Below are positions 63,358 through 64,000 of a stretch of 64,000 nt of DNA, piece by piece. Numbering within the stretch: position 1 is the first letter of the stretch; every line of letters starts with the position of its first letter. A program made the position numbers and the translations under genes. Under the pieces are notes generated by a model. It was not told where the DNA came from, did not search any database, and saw only the letters and a program-made list of their open reading frames with translations. Origin of the DNA: Todiramphus chloris collaris (lineage: Eukaryota; Chordata; Aves; Coraciiformes; Alcedinidae); the NCBI GenBank assembly GCA_025345505.1, contig JANVCC010010406.1:17536062-17600061 (forward strand). The letters run 5' to 3'.

Positions 63358-64000
63358 TACTGGCACCGTCTGTGTAGTTTCTTTAATTTATTTTTTTTTT
63401 AGAAAATAAAATATTATTGAAAAGTTCAAAACATCATATCTATTTTTCCTTCCTATCAATCCCTTATCTTCAAACAAGAAGGCTGTTCTGAGGCATGCAA
63501 GAACAAGCATTCACTGAAGATTAAGGATATGAAGAGCCAGAAAAAACTGGTTCCTTCAAAGACTAGTGAACACAGGACAATAGTTCTTAAAACAACATCC
63601 CTTGTCCCTAGACTTTTCCCACTACAGTTCTTAACTTCACAATGACAGATTCGCAGTGCAAACAAATTCTGTTTGATCATTTAAGAAAAAAACACCAAAT
63701 AAAAAGCACCTACCAATAAGCTATCAGATTTGCTGACTTTGGCATCCTGCCTCACCACCATCCACACGAAACAACATACCACTAAGTCCACACCACTGCA
63801 TGTAACACGGATGCAAACTCAAGAGGCTCTTACTGAGCACACACCAACAATGAAGATGATCGATACCCAATTAACACGCAGAAGCCTTAAGGAAATGGGA
63901 CAGAAATCAGAAACACCTTCACGCAAGCAGAAGAATACATTTTCTCAGATCAAATTTTGGTTCTTAAAAGATCACTTATCTGTAGGATAAAAAAACCAGA

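Larger units (their letters stand above)
58753..64000 (-). other. Upstream MPDZ intron, more than 5.2 kb
   Basis: Should separate the L27-coding exons from the first exon in the window. No L27-like exon with a phase-0 donor was found. It holds a GC-richer, CpG-containing patch (62645-62880), an A22 tract (63196-63217) and a purine-rich stretch (63281-63357). Confidence 0.8.

Noticed and set aside
1..64000. Prokaryote-type systems, CRISPR arrays, operons, tRNA or rRNA genes
   Set aside because: The window is intron-exon vertebrate DNA; no direct-repeat array, cloverleaf or rRNA-like sequence was seen on reading through.

Overview
The window is vertebrate, almost certainly avian, nuclear DNA. 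It carries the middle of one large multi-exon gene on the minus strand: MPDZ (MUPP1, multi-PDZ domain protein). Twenty-eight exons were placed by reading splice sites and reading-frame phase by eye. Joined, they give 4,191 coding bases (1,397 codons) with no frameshift or internal stop, and every intron is GT-AG. They cover the linker after the L27 domain, PDZ1 to PDZ8, and the start of the PDZ8-PDZ9 linker. The first coding exons (L27) lie beyond position 64000 and PDZ9-PDZ13 lie below position 1.

The avian call rests on two intronic LTRs (about 18863-19320 and 46557-47340) that resemble the common ERVL-like solo LTR families of birds, on AT-rich introns, and on protein divergence from mammals that is confined to the linkers. 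MPDZ is Z-linked in chicken, so a Z-chromosome origin is likely; this is inference.

Layout in transcription order (high to low coordinates): 64000-58753 intron; 58752-58531 L27-PDZ1 linker; 57573-55960 PDZ1; 54087-52938 PDZ2 and a proline-rich linker; 50307-45006 PDZ3; 41654-39829 PDZ4; 38870-35728 PDZ5; 34123-27081 three exons of the long PDZ5-PDZ6 linker; 26164-13874 PDZ6; 13081-12989 acidic linker; 12507-10116 PDZ7; 9597-3418 linker made of cassette-like exons; 2813-504 PDZ8; 258-168 linker. The rest is intron holding microsatellites, A-tracts, short tandem duplications, LTR remnants and one hairpin.

I see no second gene, RNA gene, CRISPR array or new multi-gene system. The observations most worth checking concern splicing: two in-frame exons between PDZ7 and PDZ8 that each carry an NPF motif, a nearby exon-like segment ending in a stop, tandem donors at two exons, a NAGNAG acceptor, and an apparently short PDZ3-PDZ4 linker.
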